Positions 12,126 to 20,343 of a DNA stretch of 64,000 nucleotides are shown here, piece after piece. The DNA comes from Ornithinicoccus halotolerans. Its GTDB lineage: Bacteria > Actinomycetota > Actinomycetes > Actinomycetales > Dermatophilaceae. The position numbers and the translations under genes are program-made. Numbering within the stretch: the first letter of the stretch is position 1; every line of letters starts with the position of its first letter. The notes under the pieces were generated by a model. The model was given only the letters and a program-made list of their open reading frames with translations, had not been told where the DNA came from and did no database searches. The stretch spans positions 1 to 64,000 of the forward strand of contig NZ_WIQI01000004.1 in the NCBI RefSeq assembly GCF_009602535.1. The letters are read 5' to 3'.

Positions 12126-13196
12126 ATGGCCAAGGTGCCAGCGCAGCAGAATGACAAGACCAAGGCACTCGACACGGTCATGGGCCAGATCGAGAAGTCC
12201 TACGGCAAGGGCGCGGTCATGCGGCTCGGTGACGACGTCCGGCCGCCGATCAAGGTCATCCCCACCGGCTCGATCGCCCTGGACGTCGCCCTCGGCGTCG
12301 GCGGGATCCCGCGCGGGCGCGTCATCGAGATCTACGGCCCGGAGTCCTCGGGCAAGACGAGCCTGGCACTGCACGCGGTCGCCAACGCGCAGAAGGACGG
12401 CGGGATCGCGGCCTTCATCGACGCCGAGCACGCACTGGACCCCGAGTACGCCAAGGCGCTCGGCGTCGACACCGACGCGCTGCTGGTGAGCCAGCCCGAC
12501 ACCGGTGAGCAGGCGCTGGAGATCGCCGACATGCTGGTGCGCTCCGGCGCCCTGGACGTCATCGTCATCGACTCGGTCGCGGCGCTGGTGCCCCGCGCCG
12601 AGATCGAGGGCGAGATGGGCGACAGCCACGTCGGTCTGCAGGCGCGCCTGATGTCGCAGGCGCTGCGGAAGATCACCGGTGCGCTCAGCACGTCCGGCAC
12701 CACCGCGATCTTCATCAACCAGCTCCGCGAGAAGATCGGCGTGATGTTCGGCTCCCCTGAAACCACGACGGGTGGCAAGGCGCTGAAGTTCTACGCCTCG
12801 GTGCGCCTGGACATCCGCCGGATCGAGACCTTGAAGGACGGCTCGGACCCGGTCGGCAACCGCACCCGGGTCAAGGTGGTCAAGAACAAGGTCTCCCCGC
12901 CGTTCAAGCAGGCCGAGTTCGACATCCTCTACGGTCACGGCATCTCCCGCGAGGGTGGCCTGATCGACATGGGAGTCGAGCAGGGCTTCGTGCGCAAGTC
13001 CGGGGCCTGGTACACCTACGAGGGCGAGCAGCTGGGGCAGGGCAAGGAGAACGCCCGTCAGTTCCTGCGCGACAACCCCGACATCGCCGACGAGATCGAG
13101 CGCAAGATCAAGGACAAGCTCGGGGTAGGCGTCCGCAGTGACGAGGTCCCCGAGGGGGTCGACCCGGTCACCGGCGAGGTCCCGGTCAACTTCTGA
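12126..13196 (+). CDS. recA: recombinase RecA
   Basis: Strand-exchange ATPase of homologous recombination and co-protease for LexA. Walker A is GPESSGKTS (residues 71-79); the IDSVAALVP Walker B segment, the L2-adjacent [10 protein letters not shown] and the C-terminal domain are all present. 356 residues, standard, with no intein, unlike the M. tuberculosis gene. ATG 12126 has GGAGCAGGAG just upstream. recX follows after 15 bases, so the two are likely co-transcribed from the damage-type promoter upstream. Confidence 0.99.
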   Translation: MAKVPAQQNDKTKALDTVMGQIEKSYGKGAVMRLGDDVRPPIKVIPTGSIALDVALGVGGIPRGRVIEIYGPESSGKTSLALHAVANAQKDGGIAAFIDAEHALDPEYAKALGVDTDALLVSQPDTGEQALEIADMLVRSGALDVIVIDSVAALVPRAEIEGEMGDSHVGLQARLMSQALRKITGALSTSGTTAIFINQLREKIGVMFGSPETTTGGKALKFYASVRLDIRRIETLKDGSDPVGNRTRVKVVKNKVSPPFKQAEFDILYGHGISREGGLIDMGVEQGFVRKSGAWYTYEGEQLGQGKENARQFLRDNPDIADEIERKIKDKLGVGVRSDEVPEGVDPVTGEVPVNF

Positions 13197-13211
13197 GGTT
13201 GAGCTGAGCCG

Positions 13212-13874
13212 ATGAGCGCCGAGCAGCAGGAGCGGCTGCGCCGAGCACAGGAGGCCCTGGCCCAGGCCGAGCAGGCCGGGGCCGGGGCCTCCGCCTCACC
13301 CGGCCCCGAGCCGGTGGCGCCCGCGCGGCCCAGCCGGCGACGGGGCCGCGCCGAGGACGACGTGCCGGAGGCGGTGCGCGAGGACGACGAGCCGGACCCG
13401 TACGCCGTGGCCCGGCAGATCGTGCTCCGCCAGCTCACCATGGCGCCCCGCTCGCGCCAGCAGCTCGCGGACAAGCTGCGCCAGCGCGGCTGCGAGGATG
13501 AGGTCGCGACCGCCGTGCTCGACCGGATGGAGGAGGTCGGGCTCGTCGACGACGCCGCCTACGCGCGCATGCTCGTGCACAGCCGCCGGGAGACCAAGGG
13601 CCTCTCGGCCCGGGCGCTGGGCTACGAGCTGCGCCGCAAGGGCGTCGCGGAGCACCACATCGAGGCGGCGCTGGAGGACACCACCGCCGAGGACGAGCGT
13701 GCCCAGGCCAGGGCGCTGGCGCAGGCACGCCTCACCCGGCTGCACGGGCTCGGCCGCGACGTGCAGACCCGGCGGCTGGCCGGGTTCCTGGCACGCAAGG
13801 GGTACGGCGCCGGGGTGGCCTACGGGGTGGTTCGCGAGGTTCTCGACGAGGCTGCCGAGCACCAGCGGGACTGA
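13212..13874 (+). CDS. recX: regulatory protein RecX
   Basis: Modulator that binds and inhibits RecA filaments. The first 55 residues are a low-complexity, charged extension; the three-helix repeats of RecX start near residue 62 (PYAVARQIVLRQLTMAPRS) and include the typical RQQLADKLRQRG and GLVDDAAYAR phrases. 220 residues. The ATG follows 15 bases after the recA stop, so the operon order is the usual one. Confidence 0.95.
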   Translation: MSAEQQERLRRAQEALAQAEQAGAGASASPGPEPVAPARPSRRRGRAEDDVPEAVREDDEPDPYAVARQIVLRQLTMAPRSRQQLADKLRQRGCEDEVATAVLDRMEEVGLVDDAAYARMLVHSRRETKGLSARALGYELRRKGVAEHHIEAALEDTTAEDERAQARALAQARLTRLHGLGRDVQTRRLAGFLARKGYGAGVAYGVVREVLDEAAEHQRD

Positions 13875-13934
13875 GGCCCGGCAGCGCTCGGGGAGACCCC
13901 GCGGCTGCGCTCAGCAGGAGCGCGGCAGCACCGG

Positions 13935-14477
13935 TCAGGGCCGCTCCAGGTCGGCCTCGGTGTCCTCGTCGGTGTAGTGGATGGCGGCTTCCTCGGCGGA
14001 GTCGGGCTGCACCTGGTTCTGCTCGCTCGCCACGACGTCCTTCTCGGCATCCTCGCGCACACCCTCGTCGGGCTCGACCAGCCGGCCCACCTCCGAGCCC
14101 GCGGGGCCGACGAAGTCGTCCTCGGCAGGGATCGAGTCGGGGTCGTCGCCACCGACCCGGCCCTGCTGGTGCGAGCGCGGGGCGTCGGCGTCCAGGCCGC
14201 TCTCGTCCTGCGGGGCGCCGTAGGCGGTCTCGGGGTCGGGCCGCTCCTGCATCACGCGCTGGTCGATGGTCTCGTCCTGCGCCTGCTCGAACGGCGTGAC
14301 CCCGAACGCGGTGCTCCCGTGCAACCGGTCCGGGGCGGTGTAGCCCTGCTCGACCGGGTCGGCCGGGTCGACGTCGTCGCCGGTGAGGGTGTCCGACGGC
14401 TGCAGCTGGTCCTCGTCGTCGACGCTGAAGCTCTGGCCGTGGTCCTCGATGCTCTCGGCACCAGGCTGGTCGCTCAT
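13935..14477 (-). CDS. DUF5709 family acidic protein
   Basis: A very acidic, Asp/Glu/Gln/Pro-rich 180-residue protein of the actinobacterial DUF5709 family, recognised by the repeated GYTAPDRLHGSTAFGVTPFE phrase (about residues 45-64) and the QRVMQERPDP segment. No membrane helix or catalytic motif is seen; it is probably largely disordered. ATG 14477 has GGGAG 7 nt upstream. It converges with recX. Function unknown. Confidence 0.75.
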   Translation of the reverse strand: MSDQPGAESIEDHGQSFSVDDEDQLQPSDTLTGDDVDPADPVEQGYTAPDRLHGSTAFGVTPFEQAQDETIDQRVMQERPDPETAYGAPQDESGLDADAPRSHQQGRVGGDDPDSIPAEDDFVGPAGSEVGRLVEPDEGVREDAEKDVVASEQNQVQPDSAEEAAIHYTDEDTEADLERP

Positions 14478-14522
14478 CAGGTGTCTCCCTTCGTCGCTCT
14501 CGTTCGAGCCTAGAGGGCTGGG

Positions 14523-14528
14523 TATCCT
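14523..14528 (+). promoter_or_regulatory. -10-like box before TSUP leader ORF
   Basis: TATCCT, 7 nt, then GTG 14536, the start of a 7-codon ORF that leads into the TSUP gene. Confidence 0.4.
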
Positions 14529-14535
14529 GACGCGC

Positions 14536-14559
14536 GTGATGGGGTCGACCCGCAGGTGA
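14536..14559 (+). CDS. 7-codon leader ORF coupled to TSUP gene
   Basis: GTG-ATG-GGG-TCG-ACC-CGC-AGG-TGA. It begins 7 nt after a -10-like TATCCT, so it would be the first codon of a leaderless mRNA, and its TGA overlaps the GTG start of the TSUP permease (GTGA). The reading is direct; that it is translated and couples or controls the permease is inference. Confidence 0.35.
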   Translation: MMGSTRR

Positions 14560-15302
14560 GCGTGGCCATCGCCGCCGCCGTCCTGGTGGTCTTCGCCCTC
14601 GGCGCCACCCTGCAGCGGGTGGCTGGGCTGGGCCTGGGGCTGGTCGCCGCCCCGATCCTCTCGCTGCTGCTCGGGCCGGTGGTGGGCGTCACGCTCAGCA
14701 ACGTCGGGGCGGTCGCCGGTGCGCTGCTGATCTGGGGCGCGATGCGGCGCTCCGTCGACTGGTCGCGGTTCTGGCACGTGGCGCCGCTGCTCGTCGTCGG
14801 CTCGGTCATCGGTGCGGCGGTGGTCCGCGCTGCCGACCCGGCCGTGCTCAACGTCGTGCTCGGCGGCAGCGTGCTGGCCGCCCTCGGCGCGTCCTGGCTG
14901 CTGCGCCGGCAGGCCGCCGTCGGGGGCCGCGGGGCCGGCTGGGGCGCCGGCGTCATCGGGGGGTTCATGAACACCACCGCGGGCGTGGCCGGACCGGCCA
15001 TGACCGTCTACGCGTTGGCGACCCGGTGGGAGCACCGCTCCTTCGCCGCAACGTTGCAGCCGCTGTTCCTGTGCGCCAACGCCACCTCGGTGATCACCAA
15101 GCTGGCGGTGGGCACCGGGATCCCGCCCGGGTCGGTGCCGTGGACCGTGTGGCCGGCTGTCGTCGCGGGGGTAGCGGCGGGGGTGCTGGCCGGTGGCCTG
15201 CTCGCCCGGCGCGTCCCGCAGCACCGGGGCCGGGCGGTCGCCGTGTCGGTGGCGCTGACCGGCGGGGCGGTGGTGCTGGTGCGGGGGCTGACCACGCTCT
15301 GA
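14556..15302 (+). CDS. TSUP (TauE/SafE) family permease
   Basis: 248-residue membrane protein of the sulfite exporter TauE/SafE family, whose members carry sulfite, sulfoacetate, other organosulfonates or small acids. It has eight hydrophobic segments in two similar halves, each opening with a GXGXGXXXXP-like stretch (first: AGLGLGLVAAPILSLLLGP; second: GGFMNTTAGVAGPAMTVYA). GTG 14556 is the only early start in this frame and overlaps the stop of a 7-codon leader ORF. No sulfur-metabolism genes lie nearby, so the substrate is open. Confidence 0.85.
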   Translation: MSVAIAAAVLVVFALGATLQRVAGLGLGLVAAPILSLLLGPVVGVTLSNVGAVAGALLIWGAMRRSVDWSRFWHVAPLLVVGSVIGAAVVRAADPAVLNVVLGGSVLAALGASWLLRRQAAVGGRGAGWGAGVIGGFMNTTAGVAGPAMTVYALATRWEHRSFAATLQPLFLCANATSVITKLAVGTGIPPGSVPWTVWPAVVAGVAAGVLAGGLLARRVPQHRGRAVAVSVALTGGAVVLVRGLTTL

Positions 15303-15359
15303 GGCGGCGGCCGGCGCCACACCGGGCACCCGCGCGCGGCCACTACCCTGGTGGGTGCC

Positions 15360-16901
15360 ATGACCACTGCAGCCGGCGCGACGCCCAAGACCTACGACGT
15401 GCGCACCCACGGGTGCCAGATGAACGTGCACGACTCCGAGCGGCTCTCCGGGCTGCTGGAGACCGCGGGCTACGTGGACCTGGCCAGCCTGGCGCCGGGG
15501 GAGCGGCCGGACACCGCGGACGTGGTCGTCTTCAACACCTGCGCGGTCCGCGAGAACGCCGCGAACAAGCTCTACGGCAACCTGGGCCAGCTGCGCCCGG
15601 CCAAGCAGCGCAACCCGCAGATGCAGATCGCGGTGGGTGGCTGCCTGGCGCAGAAGGACCGCTCCACCATCGTGGAGAAGGCGCCCTGGGTCGACGTCGT
15701 GTTCGGCACCCACAACATCGGCTCGCTGCCGGCGCTGCTGGACCGGGCACGCCACAACAAGGCCGCCGAGGTGGAGATCCTGGAGGCGCTGGAGACCTTC
15801 CCCTCCACGCTGCCGACCCGGCGCGACAGCGCCTACAGCGGCTGGGTGTCCATCTCGGTGGGCTGCAACAACACCTGCACCTTCTGCATCGTGCCCAGCC
15901 TGCGCGGCAAGGAGCGCGACCGCCGGCCCGGCGACATCCTCGCCGAGATCCGCGCGCTGGTGGAGCAGGGCGTCGTCGAGGTGACCCTGCTCGGGCAGAA
16001 CGTCAACACCTACGGGGTCGAGTTCGGCGATCGGCGGGCGTTCGGCAAGCTGCTGCGCGCGTGCGGGGAGATCGAGGGGCTGGAGCGGGTCCGCTTCACC
16101 AGCCCGCACCCGGCCGCCTTCACCGAGGACGTCATCGACGCGATGGCCGAGACGCCGAACGTCATGCCCAGCCTGCACATGCCGCTGCAGTCCGGCTCGG
16201 ACCGGGTCCTGAAGGCGATGCGCCGCTCCTACCGCAGCAGCCGGTTCCTGCGGATCCTCGACGCCGTCCGCGAGCGCATCCCGGACGCCGCCATCACCAC
16301 CGACATCATCGTGGGGTTCCCGGGGGAGACCGAGGAGGACTTCCAGGGCACCCTCGACGTGGTCCGCGCCAGCCGATTCTCCAGCGCCTTCACCTTCCAG
16401 TACTCCATCCGCCCGGGCACCCCGGCGGCCGAGATGGACGGGCAGCTGCCCAAGGAGGTCGTCCAGGAGCGGTTCGACCGGCTCATCGCGGTGCAGGAGG
16501 AGGTCTCCTGGGCCGGGAACCGCGAGCTGGAGGGCCGTGAGGTGGAGGTTCTGGTCGCGCCCGGGGAGGGCCGCAAGGACGCCGAGACCCACCGGCTGTC
16601 CGGCCGTGCCCGCGACAACCGGCTGGTGCACTTCGCGCTGCCGCAGCGGCCCGACGTGGCGGCGCCGCGCCCGGGCGACCTGGTCACCGTGCAGGTGACC
16701 TACGGGGCCCCGCACCACCTGGTGGCCGACTCGGCGCTGCAGGGCGGCACCTACCGGGTCCGCCGCACCCGCGGTGGGGACGCCTGGGCGGCGCTGCAGG
16801 ACCAGCCCGACGCCGGCCGGCCCAAGGTCGGCCTGGGCATGCCCACGGTCGGCAAGCCGGCGACGCCCACCACGCCGGTCCAGGCGCCCTGCTGCTCCTG
16901 A
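15360..16901 (+). CDS. miaB: tRNA-2-methylthio-N6-dimethylallyladenosine synthase MiaB
   Basis: Radical SAM methylthiotransferase acting on A37 of tRNAs that read U-starting codons. The N-terminal UPF0004 domain has its three cluster cysteines (THGCQMN, NTCAVRE, GGCLAQ); the radical SAM motif is [12 protein letters not shown]; a TRAM domain follows at about residues 385-450. 513 residues, with a Gly/Pro-rich tail ending in Cys-Cys-Ser. ATG 15360 is chosen over GTG 15351; a -10-like TACCCT lies 10 nt upstream. The link to recA-recX matches other actinobacteria. Confidence 0.97.
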   Translation: MTTAAGATPKTYDVRTHGCQMNVHDSERLSGLLETAGYVDLASLAPGERPDTADVVVFNTCAVRENAANKLYGNLGQLRPAKQRNPQMQIAVGGCLAQKDRSTIVEKAPWVDVVFGTHNIGSLPALLDRARHNKAAEVEILEALETFPSTLPTRRDSAYSGWVSISVGCNNTCTFCIVPSLRGKERDRRPGDILAEIRALVEQGVVEVTLLGQNVNTYGVEFGDRRAFGKLLRACGEIEGLERVRFTSPHPAAFTEDVIDAMAETPNVMPSLHMPLQSGSDRVLKAMRRSYRSSRFLRILDAVRERIPDAAITTDIIVGFPGETEEDFQGTLDVVRASRFSSAFTFQYSIRPGTPAAEMDGQLPKEVVQERFDRLIAVQEEVSWAGNRELEGREVEVLVAPGEGRKDAETHRLSGRARDNRLVHFALPQRPDVAAPRPGDLVTVQVTYGAPHHLVADSALQGGTYRVRRTRGGDAWAALQDQPDAGRPKVGLGMPTVGKPATPTTPVQAPCCS

Positions 16902-16976
16902 CCGGTTCGCCCCCCGCGGTAGCGGCGGGCTGCCACGGCGCTGCGGCCCAGTGCGCCCAGTGCGTCCAGTGCCGGG

Positions 16977-18437
16977 TCAGCCGGTCCGCTTCTCGTAGTA
17001 CTCGCTCCACTTGGCGGTGCCGGTGCGGTAGGCGTCCTGCCAGCGAGTGACCTTCTGGTCGTACGCGGCGCTCCAGTTGGCGGTCTTGGTGTCGTAGCCG
17101 TATCTCCAGATCTCCGTGCCGCGGTCGTAGAAGAACCTCCAGATCCCGGTCTTGACCTCGTACTCCAGCTCGTCGGCCAGGGCCTCGGAGATGTCCATCC
17201 CGCGGTCCTTCTCCCGGTTGGCCGCTGCCATGATCCGCTGGCCCACCTCGTCGGCCTCGCGCATGTTGGCCCGGCCCTGCTCGTTGATCGACTTCAGCGC
17301 CTCGGACCTCCACTCGTTCCAGGCGCTCATCATCCGGGAGTACTCCTCGTCCCAGTAGTCCTCCAGGTCCTGCTGGGAGCCGGCCGCGGTGAACTCGCCG
17401 CCGCCGGCCGCAGCGATGGCCTGCAGCTGCTCGGTGTCGGCGTCACCGGTCTGGAAGCCGACGACGTTGACGATCGGCTCGATGCCGCTGCCGGCCAGCT
17501 TCTTCGCGGCCGCGACGGGGTCACCCCCGCAGGACTCGATCCCGTCGGTGACGACGTAGACGATGCTGTCGGTGGCGTCCGCGGGGACGTCTGCGGCAGC
17601 GTCCCGGATGGCCATCGCCAGCGGGGTCCAGCCGGTCGGCTCGACGTTGCCGAGGGTGCCCTCCAGGCCCTCCAGGTAGGCGGCCGGCCCGTCGAAGACC
17701 AGCTCGCTGGAGGCGCAGGACTCCTCCTTGTCGACCTCCAGGTTGTTGCCCTCGTGGCCGTAGACCCGGAGCGTGACGAAGGTGCCCTCGGGCAACGACT
17801 CGACGAAGCCGAGCATCGCCGCCTTGGCCTCGTCCATGCGCGACCCGTTCGCCGAGTCGGCGGCCATCGAGCCGCTGGCGTCCAGCACGAGGGCGACGTG
17901 GTTGCTCCCGACGGCCTGGCCCTCCTCGGGCTGCTGCTCCTCGGGGTCGGCCGCGTTCTCGGCGATCGAGGGGTCGAACCGGACGGTGTCCATGACGTCC
18001 GCGGCGTAGTCCTCGTGGATCTGCGCCAGGATCGCCTGGCCCCACTCCTCGGCGGTGGTCGGGTGGTGGGACCGTGCGGCCTCGATAACGGCGTCCTGGT
18101 CGTAGCCGTCACCGGCGTAGGGACCGGGCTCGCGCAGCAGTGACCGTTCCAGGGCGGTGAGCTCGCGGGGGGCGTCGTCGAACGGGACCGGGACCACCTC
18201 CGGGGCCCGGAAGCCGCCGGCTGCCGTCGCGGTGACCCCCTCCTCGTCCGTGCCGGCGTCCGCGGTCTGCACAGCCTCGTCGGGTCCGGCGCTGGTGGCC
18301 GCCGCGGCGTCGGCGCTGGGTTCCACGGCTGCCTCGGGCGGGTCACCGCCGCCGCAACCGGCCAGCAGCGCCAGCCCGGCGGCGGCCGCGACCACCGGCC
18401 GGCCGGTCGCTCTCGTCATCCTCGCCATGGTGCGCAC
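16977..18437 (-). CDS. VWA-domain lipoprotein with C-terminal 11-residue repeats
   Basis: Secreted lipoprotein: the signal peptide ends in the lipobox LLAGC (Cys28), followed by an Ala/Glu/Thr-rich linker. A von Willebrand factor A domain occupies about residues 165-375, with the MIDAS motif LDASGSM and later TGWTPLA and VVTDGIESCGG. The last 55 residues (432-486) are five perfect-length 11-residue repeats, each with Trp at position 2 and Tyr at position 6. GTG 18437 is chosen because GGAGG lies 7 nt upstream; ATG 18428 is possible. The cell-surface adhesion or envelope role is inference; the repeat has no family I can name. Confidence 0.85.
   Translation of the reverse strand: MRTMARMTRATGRPVVAAAAGLALLAGCGGGDPPEAAVEPSADAAAATSAGPDEAVQTADAGTDEEGVTATAAGGFRAPEVVPVPFDDAPRELTALERSLLREPGPYAGDGYDQDAVIEAARSHHPTTAEEWGQAILAQIHEDYAADVMDTVRFDPSIAENAADPEEQQPEEGQAVGSNHVALVLDASGSMAADSANGSRMDEAKAAMLGFVESLPEGTFVTLRVYGHEGNNLEVDKEESCASSELVFDGPAAYLEGLEGTLGNVEPTGWTPLAMAIRDAAADVPADATDSIVYVVTDGIESCGGDPVAAAKKLAGSGIEPIVNVVGFQTGDADTEQLQAIAAAGGGEFTAAGSQQDLEDYWDEEYSRMMSAWNEWRSEALKSINEQGRANMREADEVGQRIMAAANREKDRGMDISEALADELEYEVKTGIWRFFYDRGTEIWRYGYDTKTANWSAAYDQKVTRWQDAYRTGTAKWSEYYEKRTG
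16980..17144 (-). repeat. five tandem 11-residue (33-bp) coding repeats
   Basis: Encodes the final 55 residues of the VWA lipoprotein as five consecutive 11-mers: IWRFFYDRGTE, IWRYGYDTKTA, NWSAAYDQKVT, RWQDAYRTGTA and KWSEYYEKRTG. Trp2 and Tyr6 are invariant. The DNA copies have diverged, so selection rather than recent slippage keeps the pattern. Confidence 0.9.
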
Positions 18438-18554
18438 AAGGCCCCCTCCAGCCGTCCCCGTCCCTCGTCGCGCCACCGTCGGGCCCGACCGCACCTGAGC
18501 GTAGCGGCGGGGGGTTGGGGCCGCCGGCACGGGCCCGCTGCGACAATGCCCGCC

Positions 18555-19769
18555 ATGACGAGGACGTCGCTGGCCACGACCGACCCCGCCGACCTGCCGG
18601 TGGCCGTCGTGGGGGCCGGGGCGATGGGGACCGGTATCGCCCAGGTCGCCGCGCAGGCCGGTCACCCGGTGCACCTGGCCGATGCCCGGCCCGGAGCCGC
18701 GGCCGGGTCGCTGCAGCGGCTCGCCGGGACGCTGCAGCGGCTGGTGGACAAGGGTCGGATGACGGCACCGGAGCGTGAGCAGGTGCTGGCGCGGTTGACC
18801 GCCCATGACGTGGCCGGCGGTGACGTCACCGCGCTGCCCCCGGTGCGGCTCGTCGTGGAGGCGGTCGTGGAGGACCTGGCGGTCAAGCAGCAGCTGTTCG
18901 CCGCGCTGGCCGGGCGCCTGGGGGAGGATGCGGTGCTGGCCACCAACACCTCCAGCCTGGACGTGTCCGCCGTCGCCGACGGCGTCCCCGCGCCGGGCCG
19001 GGTGGTGGGGCTGCACTTCTTCAACCCGCCGCCGCTGATGGCGCTGGTCGAGGTGGTGAGTGGGAGCACCACGGACGCGGGCGTGGCGGCCGACGCCGCC
19101 GCGCTGGTGCAGCGCTGGGGCAAGACACCGGTGCGGTGCCGGAGCACGCCCGGGTTCATCGTCAACCGGGTGGCACGGCCGTTCTACGGGGAGGCGCAGC
19201 GGATGGTGGCGGCCGGGGTCATGGACCCGGCCAGCGTGGACCTGGCGCTGCGGGAGCACGGCGGCTTCCGGATGGGGCCGATGGAGCTGACCGACCTGAT
19301 CGGCCAGGACGTCAACCTCGACGTGGGCACCAGCGTCTGGGAGCAGACCGGGCGTGACCCGCGGTACGAGCCCACGGACTACCAGCGGGCGCTGGTGCGC
19401 GACGGCCGGCTGGGGCGCAAGACGGGCCGGGGAGTTTTCCGCTACGACGAGGCGGGCCGCCCGCTGGACGCCGAGCCGGACCGGGACCTGGTGGCCCGGC
19501 TCGTGGGCGGCCCGGTCGTCACCGACCCGGTCGCGCGCACGCTCGCGATGCTGGTCAACGAGGGGGTCGACCTGGCCCACCGCGGGGAGGCCAGCGCCGA
19601 GGACGTCGACACCGCGATGCGGCTGGGCACCAACTACCCGCGGGGCCCGTTCGGGTGGCTCGCCGAGCTCGGCGCCGGCCGGGTCCTCGGGGTGCTCGCC
19701 GAGCTCGACGCCGCCCACCCCGGCGGCCGCTACCGGCCCAGCCCGGCGCTGCAGGAGACCGTCCGGTAG
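18555..19769 (+). CDS. 3-hydroxyacyl-CoA dehydrogenase
   Basis: NAD-dependent oxidation of 3-hydroxyacyl-CoA in beta-oxidation, aromatic (paa) or butyrate metabolism. The Rossmann motif VVGAGAMGTGIAQVAAQAG is near residue 18; LATNTSSLDVSAVA and VGLHFFNPPPLMALVEVV mark the active-site region, and two copies of the C-terminal 3HCDH helix domain follow, giving 404 residues, like the PaaH type. A -10-like GACAAT ends 7 nt before ATG 18555, which I prefer to ATG 18546. It stands apart from other fatty-acid genes here. Confidence 0.92.
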   Translation: MTRTSLATTDPADLPVAVVGAGAMGTGIAQVAAQAGHPVHLADARPGAAAGSLQRLAGTLQRLVDKGRMTAPEREQVLARLTAHDVAGGDVTALPPVRLVVEAVVEDLAVKQQLFAALAGRLGEDAVLATNTSSLDVSAVADGVPAPGRVVGLHFFNPPPLMALVEVVSGSTTDAGVAADAAALVQRWGKTPVRCRSTPGFIVNRVARPFYGEAQRMVAAGVMDPASVDLALREHGGFRMGPMELTDLIGQDVNLDVGTSVWEQTGRDPRYEPTDYQRALVRDGRLGRKTGRGVFRYDEAGRPLDAEPDRDLVARLVGGPVVTDPVARTLAMLVNEGVDLAHRGEASAEDVDTAMRLGTNYPRGPFGWLAELGAGRVLGVLAELDAAHPGGRYRPSPALQETVR

Positions 19770-19774
19770 CCGCC

Positions 19775-19780
19775 TAGGCT
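19775..19780 (+). promoter_or_regulatory. -10-like box before small membrane protein gene
   Basis: TAGGCT, 7 nt, then GTG 19788; no ribosome site. Confidence 0.4.
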
Positions 19781-19787
19781 GGCCCCC

Positions 19788-20168
19788 GTGATCCCCGACG
19801 CCCCCAGCCGCCGCGAGGAGACCGCGGGCCGGGTCGCCGCGGCCGTGGCGGGTGTGGAGGCGACCGCGCTGGCCGGGTTCGCGCTGTACTACCTCTGGCA
19901 GCTGATCCAGGGCCGGGGCACCGACCCGGTCGTGGTGATCATGTCGGTGGTGACCATGGTGGTGTTCGTGGTCGGCCTCGGTTACATCGCGGTGGGCCTG
20001 TGGCTGCGGCACCCCCGCGCGCAGGCCCCGGCCATCGCGGTCAACGCCCTGCTGATGCCGTTGGGGATCGCCATGTTCCAGTTCGCGCCGGCCTGGGCGG
20101 CCGGGCTCGTGCTGGGAGCCGCCGTCGTGGGTGTGGTGGCCGGCCTGGCCATGGGCCGGATGGACTGA
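19788..20168 (+). CDS. hypothetical membrane protein, 126 aa
   Basis: Four hydrophobic segments (about residues 22-40, 46-70, 80-98 and 100-122) with almost no loops, and a short charged N-terminus. I do not recognise the family; small actinobacterial four-helix proteins of this kind are common and uncharacterised. It follows the hydroxyacyl-CoA dehydrogenase by 18 bases but has its own -10-like TAGGCT, so it may be transcribed alone. Confidence 0.75.
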   Translation: MIPDAPSRREETAGRVAAAVAGVEATALAGFALYYLWQLIQGRGTDPVVVIMSVVTMVVFVVGLGYIAVGLWLRHPRAQAPAIAVNALLMPLGIAMFQFAPAWAAGLVLGAAVVGVVAGLAMGRMD

Positions 20169-20343
20169 CACGGCGAGGGCCCCGCCGGGCCCCGCGCGAG
20201 GGTTGTCCACAGCTTCGCCGGAACGGCGGCTCAAGAGTCAGCCGAAGGTGTTTTCCTGGGTGGCCCGGTCAAGGTACAAAGGCCGGGTGCTGCGGCACCG
20301 CTGCCGCGGCGCAGCCGGTGGGTGAGTCGTCGAAGGGCCAGCC

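Noticed and set aside
12126-13196. Intein in recA
   Set aside because: The protein has normal length and continuous conserved motifs, so no intein is inserted.
13935-16718. A 927-codon minus-strand frame
   Set aside because: Shadow of miaB and the TSUP permease running into the real DUF5709 gene at its end.
16977-20234. A 1085-codon minus-strand frame
   Set aside because: Only the distal part is the VWA lipoprotein, which has its own start, ribosome site and signal peptide; the rest is antisense to the hydroxyacyl-CoA dehydrogenase.
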